This document shows positions 11,336 to 23,396 of a stretch of DNA of 64,000 nt, one piece after another; position 1 is the stretch's first letter; each line of letters begins with the position of its first letter. The notes beneath the pieces were generated by a model, which saw only the letters and a list, made by a program, of their open reading frames with translations, was not told the DNA's origin and did not search any database. Made by a program: the position numbers and the translations under genes. Origin of the DNA: Plutella xylostella (taxonomy: Eukaryota; Arthropoda; Insecta; Lepidoptera; Plutellidae); the NCBI RefSeq assembly GCF_932276165.1, contig NC_063983.1, forward strand, positions 6,269,501 through 6,333,500. Direction: 5' to 3'.

Positions 11336-11630
11336 GAACTAAGAAACAGTACTTAACTATTACTACGTTATCTTTTAATCATTCATTGGTATTATCAGTG
11401 CATCACTAGCTTAAATGGAGATGAAACATAATAAATCATAATACACGCGCATGGTATGCGTGTGTGTTGTTAAAAACGGCACTGGAAAATTCGAATAGAA
11501 TATTCTTAATTTTTATCTCAAGGCTCGAGAAATTCTCGAGTCTTCAGATTTTTTTCTCGTCTCGAACCAAGCCGTATTTCTCGAATCTTCTCGAGCTCGA
11601 GAATTCTCGAGCAGAAACCCTAGTCGCTCC

Positions 11631-12127
11631 GAGGCTAGTTGAAATATTATTCGCGCAATGAAATTTCCTCTTCGTACTGCATCCGTAGTTGAGAGAAACG
11701 GCATCGTATTTTCTTGAAATACTTGCAATAAATAGTAAATCAGATAGTAGGATATTATAGAATAAATATGATGTTCGAGCCGGTTCAGTAGCCAGCAGGT
11801 TCATGTAAGAAGCATTTTTTTACGTCATATTATTATCATAACGCTTTTATGATATCAATATTTTAAAATCGTTAACTTATTACTTTAATTCCTAAAAACA
11901 GCGTATGCCCCTCGATGAATAACAATGTCAAACAAAAAATATTTTTACATTGCATTTTTTTAGGTTCAGCGACGGGCTGTCTAGCGTCCGCAACACTGAA
12001 GTCCGATAGTCGTGGCGCTGTTTTGACGAAATATAATTTATACTCTTTGGCTGCGCTCATGAAACTAAATCACAGATTGTATATTACTCAAGATTAGCTA
12101 CCGTACTACCACCGACATAATATTAGG
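11631..12127. other. AT-rich non-coding stretch, nothing recognised
   Basis: No protein similarity and no repeat shared within the window. Confidence 0.45.
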
Positions 12128-12223
12128 AATTAACAATCCATAAGCAGTATCGCTCGCCTATCAGATCCATACATGTTAAGTCAGATTTGATAATCGAGCG
12201 ACGCTGCTTATGGATTGTTAATT
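12128..12223. repeat. Short palindromic MITE (96 bp)
   Basis: 29-base inverted arms with 2 mismatches: AATTAACAATCCATAAGCAG at the left, CTGCTTATGGATTGTTAATT at the right, followed inward by CGCTCG/CGAGCG. Loop of about 38 bases. Confidence 0.7.
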
Positions 12224-12773
12224 GCTAGTGTTCTGTGGTGTTAAGATAGTTCTCGATTTTGCCGTAGGATAGCAGTCGTGGCTTCACTCTATGAAATTCT
12301 CGCAGCATCACCTGGCTGTTTTCGACGGATGTTTGAAGCGGCGCTAACGACAGCACATCCCGGGGCGTGGAGGCTCGTATAATCGAGTTTCCGCTGCACC
12401 TACATTGCTGCGAATTCACTGGCGTAAAGTGTTTTGATGTGATCGATAATTTTATTTCTTTTTGTTTTTTTATGCTAAAAGATAAAAAAAAAATGTCTTT
12501 GTCTGAATTATTAGCAAATTTTGAAAAGTTTTACCCCCAAATTCATAGAGCTTTTTGACACTTTACAATAGGTTTAAAATTGAAGTTGTGATATAGGTAC
12601 GAATTCCAGCTTTCTGTCTGACGTAAAGAATCAAAACTCCTGTGTTTCAAAGTCAATTTTAACTTCGTTGTAAAACAATACGGTCTATGAAGTTGAGGGT
12701 GTATCTTTTTTTATATAAATAAATGATTTACATTTTTTGATAGAAGAGAATTATTACCTACAGTAGGGTAATC
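12224..12773. other. Non-coding, nothing recognised
   Basis: Short open frames only; no recognisable protein or repeat. Confidence 0.4.
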
Positions 12774-12846
12774 CGGACACTTAGATAATCCGACCGTATT
12801 AGCAAAGCTCTACTTCGTTAATCCGCCTAGATTATTTAAGTGTCCA
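12774..12846. repeat. Imperfect hairpin repeat with AATCCG motifs
   Basis: GGACACTTAGATAATC (left) pairs with GATTATTTAAGTGTCC (right). Three ATCCG motifs are spaced through the arms. Possibly a short MITE remnant. Confidence 0.45.
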
Positions 12847-12951
12847 TATATAAACATGGGTCACTTTATGACTTTTACGAAAAGTAATAAAAGCTTGACT
12901 TACATATATGTACTCTTTATACTTTTGTTGCCGAGACATACGTGTTAATAA

Positions 12952-13038
12952 GTACGGTCAGGTGCAGAGAGACCTGACCCCCCTCTCATAGTAACAATGT
13001 TTCTGAGAGGGGTCAGGTCTTTCTGCCCTTTACTGTAC
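12952..13038. repeat. GTCAGGTGCA...CCTGACCCCCCTC palindromic MITE, copy 1
   Basis: GTACGGTCAGGTGCAGAGAG followed by ACCTGACCCCCCTCTCA, then the inverse TGAGAGGGGTCAGGT and ...ACTGTAC. A second member lies at 53741-53830. Non-coding. Confidence 0.65.
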
Positions 13039-14439
13039 ATGAGTGTGAAGATCAATAATCAACAAATCGTGATGACAATAAATAAAAAAACTCATTTTTG
13101 TGTACTTATAAAAATATTAGAACCTTTTGAAAACTTATACAAAGTATGAGGCGTATGAAAGAGGTTGCGAAACACACTCGTCTTTCGTTCATTGTACTAA
13201 AGTACAGTCAGTCACTGTATAGAAGTACAGTCAGTCACTCAAGTCCCTTCCTCACATCGCTTGTTCTGAATAATACATTGTGCCTATTTGTGAGGCAAAT
13301 AGAACGACTTGTGAATGCACCGAATTTCATGCAACGAGGCTATATTTCTGAGAGAGTGAACTTGCAGTGGAATTTATAAGGCATTAGGAGATGATATTGA
13401 TAAAAATTACGAGAATTACTGATAAATCAATGAAAATACCAACTAAGTATAAAAGGCTCTATTTTATAAAATTGATTAAAAATATACAAAACGTAGAGTC
13501 GTGGTAGAGTAACAGATAAGGTCTTGGCTCTCATTAGTGACGCCGTGGGGTCGAATCATGCCAATGAATTCTTTAGAAATAAGATAAGTAAAGACAATAC
13601 AATTATCCATGGGCAAGGTACTACTTACTACTACTTACTTAGCGGTTTATTATCTAAGCCTGGTTAGTTTTATTTTCTTTTACTGTTATTTAATATTATA
13701 TCGATAGTCTAATAAATTCGAAAATTATCCATAGCTTACTTACTTAATAGGCCCAGTAAAATTTTAATACCCTACTGAGAATTATAACAAGTCAATTTTA
13801 TACACACACACACAATACATGGTTTTAAAACTATGTAACTCGGGGATACAAAATCTTAAAAAACAAATCGGCAGGGCAGAGCTTTGAAACAAACACAACA
13901 CTGTTCGGCAGAACATTTCCCGTATGTCATTCTGAGTTCCGAATGGAATTTACCTAACAAACATGGCAATGTAGGTACATGTACAACGTACCTCCGTTTT
14001 AGAAAGCCCTTTTAAATTTTGCAGGTTTATAGCTCTCGGGGGTTTCAATTCTTTTCATTTATTCTAAGAGAAAACATATTTTCTGAACGACTCTTGAACA
14101 ACTCTCCAGTCTAGATGAATATTTTTTGTTACTTATGTAGTTTTTTTTTTGTTACCAAGTAAACAGATTTTATTATTTATTCGTATTTGCAGAACGAAAA
14201 AGCATAGGATTTTTAAAAGAATATTATATGAACTAGGCTACCTTTAAAAAAATATTTTTATTTCCAGCCAGCAGGTTACTTTTGAAGGAAGAAGTCTCGC
14301 GTTGGTCGTATATAAATGTATATATTATATTCGTACTTTGCACATAGGTACAAGTCCTACAAGGCAGCTAGCTCGACAAAAAGTACAACCTAGAGTCATG
14401 CAATCGTCACGTTTAAAATAACGAGTAACAAGAGTCGTG
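13039..14439. other. Non-coding, with a SINE-like fragment
   Basis: 13498-13590 reads GTCGTGGTAGAGTAACAGAT and GGGGTCGAATCATGCCAATG, a weak A-box/B-box pair with the body CCAATGAATTCTTT shared with the SINE at 19751. Otherwise nothing recognised. Confidence 0.45.
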
Positions 14440-14640
14440 GATCTTCTTCAATGCCGTTATTCCTTCGAGGAGTCTGGGGCTGAGACTATACGTTTCCATT
14501 CTTCTGTCGGTGGCCAGCAAGTTGAGCACTGGGCACGACTTTCCTCTTGGGCCTCGCTGAATATGAACCGCTTCCAGGTATGAGCCGGTCGACCGGGTCG
14601 CCTTGAACTGCCCTGGGGTTTCCATTCTAGGGCCACTCTT
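14440..14640 (-). pseudogene. RTE-like LINE protein, C-terminal remnant
   Basis: On the minus strand one frame gives RVALEWKPQGSSRRPGRPA, then HTWKRFIFSEAQEE and EEWKRIVSAP before a stop. This is the basic GRP-HTW-R-EA segment and closing W-R-V-A of the C-terminal tail of RTE-like endonuclease/RT proteins. It is a different subfamily from the copy at 1763. Enzymatic domains are absent. Confidence 0.6.
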
Positions 14641-16290
14641 GGGATTTATGGTTATCAGGTCTTCGCAGTAACAAATATGTATGTAGGTATAATACAGTAA
14701 ACCTACACAGATTTAACTCATCATTTTAATTTTCCACTAGTTTGTGAATTTTTCAGTAAACAAATTCAGTGGCTTTCATATTCAGATCACGTCCATTTTG
14801 GTTGTTATGTGTTATTCAAATAAAAGCATGGACCAACGAAAACTAAACTCATAAGTAAATGAAGGAATTTCTACTTCGAATTCATAAAATATTACTAATT
14901 TAAATTCCAAGTTACCTGTATGATTTTTGGGTCGTACATAGATTAAAACCGATTTTGTGTTCGGAACGTTGTTTTTTTGTCTACCATTATTGCTTTGCCT
15001 AGGAAAACTTTCTATACCTAAATCTTTTTCTCAAACATTGATTTCAACAAGTAAAGCCTTTCTAAGAAGTCAACAAACTCTAATCAAATAATAATTACGT
15101 TGTATCTAATATTACATTTCAATGTTTTTCTCGAAAGCAGTAGGTAATTAATTAAGGTATAAAATAATTTAATTAATCTTCTTTGTTTGCAGGTAATCAT
15201 TATAATTTTGAGGAAACTCGAGATAAATTATGATGTTACACATCTGTGGATTGTGAGTAAGTGAATTGAAAATCTTTTTCCTAGAATGAAGATCTAGTAA
15301 AACATGTAACATTCTGAGTTTCGTTTATTTATTTTTCTGAATGCGTCAGTTAATTTGTATAACGGACATTTCACCGCAGTTTATTGTAACAACATGTTGT
15401 AAGAATTAAGGCATGAATTTTGCATAATTGACTTTCATACAGGGGGGCAATATTAAAACACGTGTAGTAATGAACAGTTTTCAATGCAACTCATCACACG
15501 CCTCGAAAGTCGTGCGGTAGCGAATTTGGAGCCTATAGCCTATAGCTCTAATAAAGTTCTGTCTAAAATGTAGTATAAATTCTATACTACATTTTAGTCT
15601 ACTGGTACTGAAGAACCTGAAGAACGTGCCTCATTTGGAAACCTGCAGACTTAGCAACTTTCACAATTTGAGCTTTTAAGTTTGTTTGCCAACAAGCTTC
15701 TATGCCGACTTTTGCTTTATCTGGTATTTAAGCTTTTGGTACAATGCACCGTTTCTGGTTTGCCGGCTTGAAACTTTTGATGACATATAGCTAGCATTTG
15801 GCGATCCAGACCTTTTTAAAATGAAGTTGGTTATTAGATAGGTACCTACTTATATTTAAAAGATGATTGACTGTACCTATTTATAATGATATTCTAACCC
15901 TATTGGTCTAATATTATTTCTTGAAACTTTATAAGCAAATTCACAGTTTTACTTTCATCTCACGTTCAAAATTTAAAATTTGCATTATAACAGGAAAGTC
16001 GTGCGAGAAATAGGTTAATAGAGCTTTTCACTGCTAAGGAATGCTGTGAAAGAATAACCTATTTTTAAACGGAAGGTTTTGTCTATCCTATAAAACCTTT
16101 TGATTGTTTTAATTAAAGCACCAAAGGCTTTGATGCAGCATCGATTCTAAAGACATTTTCCTGATCCATTTTAATTAGTCTTTGTAACGATTTTGAGTTT
16201 TTTAGACAACAGTCGCTTGATTGGCTTCTTTTCAGTCTGAGATAACTACGCGACATAATATTTTATTGTAAGGCTAGTTTGATACTAATT
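14641..16290. other. AT-rich non-coding stretch with one short perfect palindrome
   Basis: 15568-15598 is a perfect hairpin, AAAATGTAGTATA and its inverse TATACTACATTTT around a 5-base loop. No gene recognised. Confidence 0.45.
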
Positions 16291-17170
16291 AAATAAATAC
16301 CTAAATATGTGAAGTCATCTCATACACGGCTATGTGACCCCAAACTAAGCAGAGTCTGTGATATGTGTCTCGAACAGCTAATAGATCTTGATTGCTGGAA
16401 TCCTGACATGTAGCCAGTGCAACCGCACGTTCACAGCCAAGATTGGCTACATAAGTCATATTATGAGGGCACACGACCGAGACGCTCTCCCCAGCCGCAA
16501 CAGTCGTTGTGACCGAAAGATCATCATCATCATCAAATCTGCACAAATACATACATAGATACATACATGTTATACACAACCATACACAAGGCAAAAACAA
16601 GTGCTTATCACACGAATGTTTTACCCTGGGCGGCCCTATGCTTCTGAAGCAGGTTCACTATCGCCTAAGCTGCAGCGTCGGTAATGTTAAAACTGTGAAT
16701 GCATAGTTTTATGCAAGGAACATAGGTACCTACTTCGCCAATGAGAAGGATATTATATGTAATTAGCAAATACCTGGTAACTCTAGCAAACTATCTAAGC
16801 GCGACTATATCGAGTCGTTACCGTAATCGTCTAATGTGAAAACGCCCATATTGGATATGTCGTATTGCGTCACAGCGTCACAGCAAATAGGCTGATTGCC
16901 AACCTGGAGGGTCACACTAGCTTCACAAAAATTACAATGATATAGAGTAGTGGTTACCACATCAGCGCTCTTAACTTTGTAAATTTTGTTTTTAACCCCC
17001 ACCGAAAAAAGAGGCGTGTTGTTTAACGTGCCTGTGGTAGCGTTGCTACCCAAACGGCTGAACCGATTTTTGTTAAGTTAGGTATTTGTACTATTGTGCT
17101 TACTCCTTTTGTTATTTAATGTATGTTGTGTGTTTTGTTCAATAAAGTTATATTGTATTGTATTGTATTG
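16291..17170. other. Unassigned segment with two minus-strand open frames and a retroposon-like tail
   Basis: Minus-strand frames at 16301-16600 (99 codons) and 16805-17053 (82 codons) resemble nothing I recognise. The first includes a DDDDD run from an (ATC)n repeat at 16527-16541. 17060-17170 looks like a retroposon 3' end: AACGGCTGAACCGATTTTTG, then CAATAAAG and (TTGTA)n at 17148-17172. Confidence 0.35.
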
Positions 17171-17310
17171 TATTTTTACTCCGAGTGTTCTTTTCCATGT
17201 TTCATGAACATCAGTACAGACGTTCAAAAGTTTTGTGTATTTTGCTGTAGAATGTCACGGGCTTTTTAACGTTGGTAAGGTCATTCGTAAGCAGGAGTGA
17301 CCCTCGCTAC
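17171..17310 (+). repeat. Dispersed retroposon-like repeat
   Basis: CTCCGAGTGTTCTTTTCCAT ... TAGAATGTCACGGGCTTTTT AACGTTGGTAAGG aligns with 7730-7865. The function and boundaries are unknown. Confidence 0.45.
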
Positions 17311-19380
17311 GGCGTAGCACCGTGCTATCAGCCGTTGTAAATTGTAAAAGGGATTTTCGTCGGAAAACTTCTTGAAGCTATTAAACAGTGCTATAAACTT
17401 TAACACCCAATGCTCTAAACTTCTGTCACATACAGCTTAAGATACGTTACAAAGTTCGTCATTCCTACATAAGAAAACCACCATGTGCAGAAGTAAAGCC
17501 TATGTCCTATGTATTTTACTTAAATATTGCCTGATAAATAGGTATGTATTTTTTTTAAACATTTATAAGGATGTAGAGAGAAGCGAGAAGTTACTTTGTT
17601 TTGTAAAACGTGGAATTTTACAATCTGGTCATCTCCGTTATAAAAAATGCAATAAAAATTCTTAAAATTAAAAAACTTCAATTTTAATCCAATTAACTAA
17701 AATCTATTCAATTTAGATACCAACATAATATAATAATGTTTCTATCGTGTACTGGTAACTAAGTGACTCTTTTGACTCTTCTTAAGCTATTGTAACTCTC
17801 TTTACGGAGCTTAACTTCTGTGCCCTAAGCCACGTGTGGATAAGTAGGAGGTGGTTAGAGCAATTGACCTAGATCGGGGGTGTGCTCTGTAGTCGCCGCC
17901 TGTTTGGACTAGAAACATTGAATAGTGCCCAGGGTTCAAGTGGAAACTAGGTTAATTTCAAGATTATTACGTTTTTTTGTGATCATTGAGTCTCTTGAGG
18001 TTTGCAACTGATTACTTTTGGGTGTTGTACACATTATAAATACATTGCCATTTAACTTATAGTACACTTATTGCTATTGCATGACATTTATATTGAATGA
18101 GTTCTTTCTAAATTTTACCTACCTTTCAACAGTTCTTTGAGACGTGCTGATATTTTTTAACAAGAACAATAATTTTATAACACTGTTTTTTTAAACAACA
18201 CTGACAAGAATACTTATAACATTTTCAGTTGGGATTGGAATGCACTGATCTTCCTTGAGTGACGTATCACCTGTTCCTCTGATAAGTTTGGCTCATCCTA
18301 TCAGCCAGACGCTTATCTGGAAAATTCTTTCACCACGGACAAACTCTAATCTAGAGAACTTGTCACCGACACGATGATACACGTAGTATTTAAACTTTTT
18401 TAAAATCTGAAAATCTCAACTACCCATAAAACCCCAGTCAGTATAAAACCCCGGTCCCCATATGCGGTTAGAGCAATTGACCCAGATAAAGCAGATGTGC
18501 CTTATCGCGCGATGCTGTCCACGACACTCGCAGTCGGATAAAATACTTTTCACTCTTTTAGCTTTTCTATTTCCACTACATTTTAAGCCTGAAATTGGGT
18601 CAAAATTTCGGCTACGTTGCTTTGTTGGCTGGCACAGTTTAGCTTAAGGGTCCGCAATAGGCAATCGAGGGTTGGCATTGTCATAGAATTATGTAGTAAA
18701 TGATGCTCTACAGCCTTGAAAAAAATCACACAGGTAGCCGAAGAGTCTAGCTAGGTGCTGAATCATTCGAATTTAAGTAAATGCTTATGGATAACTGTAA
18801 ATTAATTACGAAAAACCAGTAAATCACACTCCCGTATTGTAACAACTGTGTCGTAATTATCAAGAATTTTCATATGATTCTTATCAAATTATAAAGATAA
18901 ATGCTTGGACTAGGCGCTAAATACCTTGTTTTTTAATAAACACTCACCTATTTTGTGTAAATTAATCCCAAACTTGAGCAATTTTTTTCCCTCAAATCTT
19001 CATACAAATATCTATGGCGGCTTTCTGTGTTATAAAATCATAAACACAAGCGACGTTTGACTCAGTCGGCCGGTGGCCTCCAAAGAAGGGTCACGTCGGT
19101 TTAGGCGGCACTGACAGCTCGCGATCTAATTGTGTACAGACACAAAATCACTGCACATTGGTTGTCATTGCACTTTTTCAACTTTTATGACACCAACATA
19201 ATTTGATTTGAAATTGAGGAAGCATAATTCTTATACTATATATAATTTACTGAATATATTCAATAAATTAAATGATAATGTTTTTTATTACTTAAGTCCA
19301 TGGTACTTCTTGATTAAATTATAATTATTAATGCCTAACTAAAAGTCACTAATATAAAATTAAAATTAAACTAAAAAGAA
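17311..19380. other. AT-rich non-coding stretch
   Basis: Only a short shared phrase was seen: GGTTAGAGCAATTGACC at about 17860 and again at 18467, suggesting a small degenerate repeat. 19030-19140 is locally GC-richer but not assignable. Confidence 0.4.
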
Positions 19381-19640
19381 GATGCTGGCCAGATCGCTGC
19401 TACTGTCGGGTAGGGTACCCAAGACGCTGGCCGCGTTACCCCGCTATATAGCGATGCTTAGCCTTTGTGATAGGTAAGTGCCAGCCCTAGGGTCCCTTGA
19501 GACTTCTATTAGTCTGCTGCTGATGTCTTTAAAAAGCTGACATGCCTCCCCACGGCCCTGGGATGAGGAGCAGGAATATAGTGAATGGATCTAAGTGATG
19601 ACAATACGTAGGAAGATTAGGTTAGGATTCAAAAACACAG
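19381..19640 (+). other. GC-richer segment, exon-like start with a strong splice donor, more likely a repeat
   Basis: ATG at 19381 opens 32 codons (MLARSLLLSGRVPKTLAALP...) and meets the consensus splice donor AG|GTAAGT at about 19474. The downstream wording (CCCTAGGGTCCCTTGAGACT, CCTCCCCACGGCCCTGGGAT) resembles LINE 3' sequence I associate with Lepidoptera. I cannot decide without a search and do not call a gene. Confidence 0.25.
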
Positions 19641-19750
19641 TCTCATGGTGCTGGTTGAGGCATGGTCTCGTGAGGATCTGATGAGGGCAGTAACACGGAG
19701 GTGACTGAATTTTATTTCAAAGATTTAATAGCTAAAAGCATCGAGTTTGG

Positions 19751-19860
19751 GCGCGGTGCTAGCTCAGTCGGGTAAGCGCCCGCTTCTCACGCAAGAGATG
19801 CGGGTTCGAATCACAGCGCTGACATGTACCAATGAGTTCTTTTAACTTAAGAGGAGAGTA
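19751..19860 (+). repeat. tRNA-headed SINE fragment
   Basis: GGTGCTAGCTCAGTCGGGTA (A-box region) and GCGGGTTCGAATCACAGCGC (B-box region) are spaced like a tRNA gene. The body TGTACCAATGAGTTCTTTT continues as in the related fragments at 7018 and 13498. The 3' half does not complete a tRNA acceptor stem. Confidence 0.6.
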
Positions 19861-20318
19861 TAGCTTCGCGATCCTAGCGAAATAGGTATTTAGGAAAAGT
19901 ATTGCTGTCGCTCGTGCACTCGCCCGCGCCGGGCACCGCACACACACATGCAAGTAGCGTCACGCACACATCCATGGACGCTGCCGCGTGATTGTGAGTT
20001 GTGACTTGTGACCTTGTGAGCGAAACTTGAAATTATTGAAGATAAATAGAAAGAAGAATAAGTAATCCCATCAAAAACAATACTTGTCAAAAAAAACCAA
20101 GTCTCGTAACTCAGTTGTTCTGACAGTAAAAAGTTGTGAGATCCATGTAATACCAAGTCTTATCCACGCACGCATCTCAATCTTAAAAATCTTTAATGTT
20201 TTATATAAATATATTGACTCGGCTATCGCATGGAAACACGTGTTAATTAAATTATTTAGTGACAATTTTTTTTTGACAAGTAAGTATTGTTTTTGATTAT
20301 TTTATTATTTACTAGCTG

Positions 20319-20478
20319 TTCCCGCGAGCTTCGCTTCGCCTTAAAAAGTTTTCCCGTGGGAATTCCGGAATAAAAAGTAGCCTATGTTCTTTCTCGAGGT
20401 CTAGACCATAATGTATACCAAATTTCAGACAGACAGACAGACACAGTTACTTTCGCATTTATAATATTAGTTAGGATT
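20319..20478 (+). repeat. Lepidopteran CTAGCTGTTCCCGCGAGCTTCGC repeat
   Basis: Begins ACTAGCTGTTCCCGCGAGCT, includes GGAATAAAAAGTAGCCTATG, the (CAGA)n run at about 20430-20445, and ends TTCGCATTTATAATATTAGT. Same family, opposite strand, at 50133-50345; an eroded piece lies at 52764-52860. This is a common moth/butterfly repeat. Confidence 0.75.
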
Positions 20479-21040
20479 TATTTATAATCATTGCAGTGAT
20501 ACATAGGGTACAGAAGAATTCCCACAAAACCAATATTTTTGGTTTGACTGTGGGTAAACGGTGACATTTTAATTAAGCTGTTATTTAAAAATTAACAAAA
20601 TAACCAATATATTGACTGTGTCAAGTGAGCAGTGCAAGGAAGGCACCACTCTCAATCATAATAAGTTTTATGGGATCTCATTTCTTTTTGTATTTTGTAG
20701 ACAGTTCTCCATTTTTTTATTCTTTTCGGTACTTTCTAGGTACGTAGGTGCGTTAACTTAGTTTGGTAGGTACCTACCTACATAAATCACAAACTTGAGA
20801 TAAGAATCAAGAATCTTTATTTTTGGCTACGTAATGTACCTACGTAATGAATAAACTTAACTTTGATACTTCGTACTGCATCAAATTACCCTAATTAAAT
20901 TTCAACCTTTAGTTTCCTATACACAAAGTTCATTGTACATTAAGAAAATTTGACTATAAGTGGTTGCACTGGTAGCCTAGTGTGCTTTGTCCATAGGTAG
21001 GTAATCCATCCTTTGCGGATTTAATTTGCATGACGGGAAT
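20479..21040. other. AT-rich non-coding stretch, nothing recognised
   Basis: No protein similarity or internal repeat. Confidence 0.45.
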
Positions 21041-21590
21041 TTTTTGCTCGATTTGGCAGGGGCACTATCGTGCGCCTATATTTACTTGGTGGGGGCACTG
21101 CCATGCCGTGCCCCCAGATATGTGATTATGAAATTATTTAAGTAGTTATGTACCTATCTAGAAAACTGGACCAAAATTGAAAAAATTTACTCGAGTTGGT
21201 GGGGGCACTACCGTGCCCCCAAATATTTTATTTTTCCCTTGATACATACACGAAACACTACTTATATTCCAAATTTGAAGCTTCTAGGTCTGCTAGAAGT
21301 GCCTTAGAATTTTTATGATCGGTGAGTGAGTGAGTCAGTGACAAAATAAATTAAGAAACTTTGACCCGTTATAATTCTTAAACTACTGGTTCAAATTGAA
21401 TGAAATTTGAAATATACCGTGTCTTTACAATGCCTGCATGCGGTTAGTGAAAATTCAGTCTTCTAGTTTTATCCACAACGAAGTTACAGGGGGTCGAAAA
21501 TGGCGTGAATTGCTTCGAGAAAAGGATGGTACGGCCGTGCCGCTTTTTTGCTCGACTTGGTGGGGGCACTGCCGTGCCCCCACATTAGTG
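21041..21590. repeat. Cluster of TTGGTGGGGGCACTGCCGTGCCCCC hairpin modules
   Basis: Four modules at about 21050, 21088-21118, 21190-21222 and 21550-21583. Each pairs GGGGGCAC with GTGCCCCC around a 2-12 base spacer, and the later two are preceded by CTCGASTTGG. GC-rich islands in AT-rich DNA, spaced irregularly. Confidence 0.65.
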
Positions 21591-22204
21591 TTAATTTCAT
21601 GTGAGTAAGTATTTTATTATTTAGGTAATTACCTACCTAGTAAGTCCTAGTAACGAGTAGGTAAGTACATAAAATGGATTTTTGATGATTGGAAAATAGA
21701 CCTTTTGCCGGTACTTGGACTATCATTTTGTATGTAAGGTTATTTAGATCTATACAGGGTGATTGGTAAGTCGATGTATTCCTTCAAATAGGTTTTAGAC
21801 GAAGGCATTTCCAGTTGATTGAACCTCATAATGCATTATCCGAAAGTCAACCATTTCCGAGTTATTTAAGTTTTTTGAGATTTTTCCCAAAATTTATGTT
21901 TAAAAGCAACATATTTAAAAAACTAGCAATTTTTTAAATACTTTTTTGATTGTTTTGCATTAGTGACACCTTAGGCAAGTAATTATAATCAATAAATGCG
22001 CAAAAACCAACTTAATTTAGACACAGTGCTTCAAAATAGTTGAAACATTAAGAAAATGTTACTAAAGGTTAATACAAAAATCCTAAATTAAAAAATAATT
22101 TTATCTGAATTTTTTTCAGGCACTACAGCTTAAAAACATGGTCATTTTTTTGCTTGAAAACCTACTAGTACTTTGAACTTTTTCTATTCACATCTTTTTA
22201 TAAC
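21591..22204. other. Non-coding, one unmatched element end
   Basis: TACAGGGTGATTGGTAAGTC at about 21757 looks like the terminus of a short TIR element, but no inverted partner was found in the window. Confidence 0.35.
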
Positions 22205-22467
22205 CAGGGTGTCCCAAATTAAAGTGCACATCCAAATTATAGTGACTTAATTTGTTATTCTAAACAACTTTTGTTTTACGACTTTTGTAAATTCTTGAAA
22301 AAAAATCTACTGTCTATAGTAAAAAATCTCATAGCCAACAAAGTTTCTATGAATTAGCAAAAATAAAATTCGCAAACAATCAAAAGTCTTAAAACAAAAG
22401 ATGTTTAGAATGACGAGTTGTGTCACTATTATTCGGATGTGCAATTTAACATGGGACATCCTGTATA
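22205..22467. mobile_element. Foldback MITE with ~85-base arms, CAGGGTGTCCCAA ends
   Basis: Left arm CCAGGGTGTCCCAAATTAAA GTGCACATCC... is mirrored by ...GGATGTGCAA TTTAACATGGGACATCCTGT on the right, with long stretches such as ATTCTAAACA and TTTTGTTTTA in both arms. The core holds CATAGCCAACAAAGTTTCTA, shared in inverse with the elements at 24170 and 59744. Confidence 0.75.
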
Positions 22468-22979
22468 TCTATAGATATCGATAACGCAGGCGGGATCCCA
22501 TCTCTACTATCGACTTCACTATGGACATCCCTATCGTACGTGTGCTTTGCTTCCCCCCCCCGACCCTCAATCGTGCGATAGAGAGCACTGCAGCTCGTGA
22601 CTGACAATAGGTACTTTTCTTGATGAAATTCTGGTTTTGGGAGAAAACGTTTTACACTAACTAAATATCAACCAATCTCTTTGATTTTAGTGTCAATCGC
22701 TTCAGCTTTATATATTCTAGGTTTATAGGTTTCGCTTTTTTAAAAAAAATACGTTGTTATTGATCCACAAACGGCTTAATTCAACAAAGTCGCAATCACA
22801 AAAAAAACTTTATTTGAGGTGCCTATAAGTTTGAATCTATAGAAAAATTTGAAAAAAGGAAAACCTATAAACCTAGTTATCCCTTGTGTCAATAACATAT
22901 TAAAAAATCATGGAGATTGGATAATATTTAGGGGTAGTAAAACGTTTTCTCTTTTTGTATGGACGAGCAAGTGCTATAC

Positions 22980-23220
22980 TCTACTCTTAAGTACAATGTA
23001 TACCATCGCTCTTACGGTGAAGGAAAACATCGTGAGGAAACCTGCATATCTAGATTTAGCACATCTAGATATGTGAACCCACCAACCCGCAGTGGACCAG
23101 CGTGGTGGGAAATGGTTCAAGCTTAGGAAGGCAGTTTAGACCTTGGGGATATGCACAAAGGTTCCACTTGAGAGAGCCAGGTGCAGGTACTTACACCCCC
23201 ACAGAGAATAGAATAGAATC
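22980..23220 (+). mobile_element. 3' end of a non-LTR retroposon with (ATAGA)n tail
   Basis: GGTGAAGGAAAACATCGTGA is a phrase typical of lepidopteran LINE 3' ends. It is followed by CCCGCAGTGGACCAGCGTGG, then a 100-base block ending CCCCCACAGAGAATAGAATA. The last block has a near-identical inverted partner at 62705-62805 (about 3 differences). Confidence 0.65.
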
Positions 23221-23396
23221 GAGTTTGGGCTATTAAGTATGTTTTTCAAAGAGAGAGAGAAAGATATTTTAGGTTTCCTCTGGATTAGTTAGGTTTACTG
23301 GGTTTACTAAATTCATTCGTAACGTAAAATTGTCAATGACGGAATTTCTTCTATAGACAGTAGCCACTAGCCACTAATAAAAACAACGATACTCGT

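Larger units (their letters stand above)
10503..11622. mobile_element. hAT-type MITE with 8-bp target duplication, interrupted by a mariner-like element
   Basis: Terminal inverted repeats begin TAGGGTTTCTG (10503-10513) and end CAGAAACCCTA (to 11622). Both ends are flanked by the same 8 bases, GTCGCTCC, at 10495-10502 and 11623-11630. A TA-G-start TIR and 8-bp duplication are the marks of the hAT superfamily. Subterminal DNA is packed with CTCGAG palindromes (10530-10590, 11520-11612), plausible transposase-binding or hairpin sequence. No hAT transposase is present. Without the nested element it would be about 540 bp. Confidence 0.8.

Noticed and set aside
16301..17053. Two minus-strand frames as host exons
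   Set aside because: No recognisable domain and no convincing splice sites; the neighbourhood ends in a retroposon-like tail.
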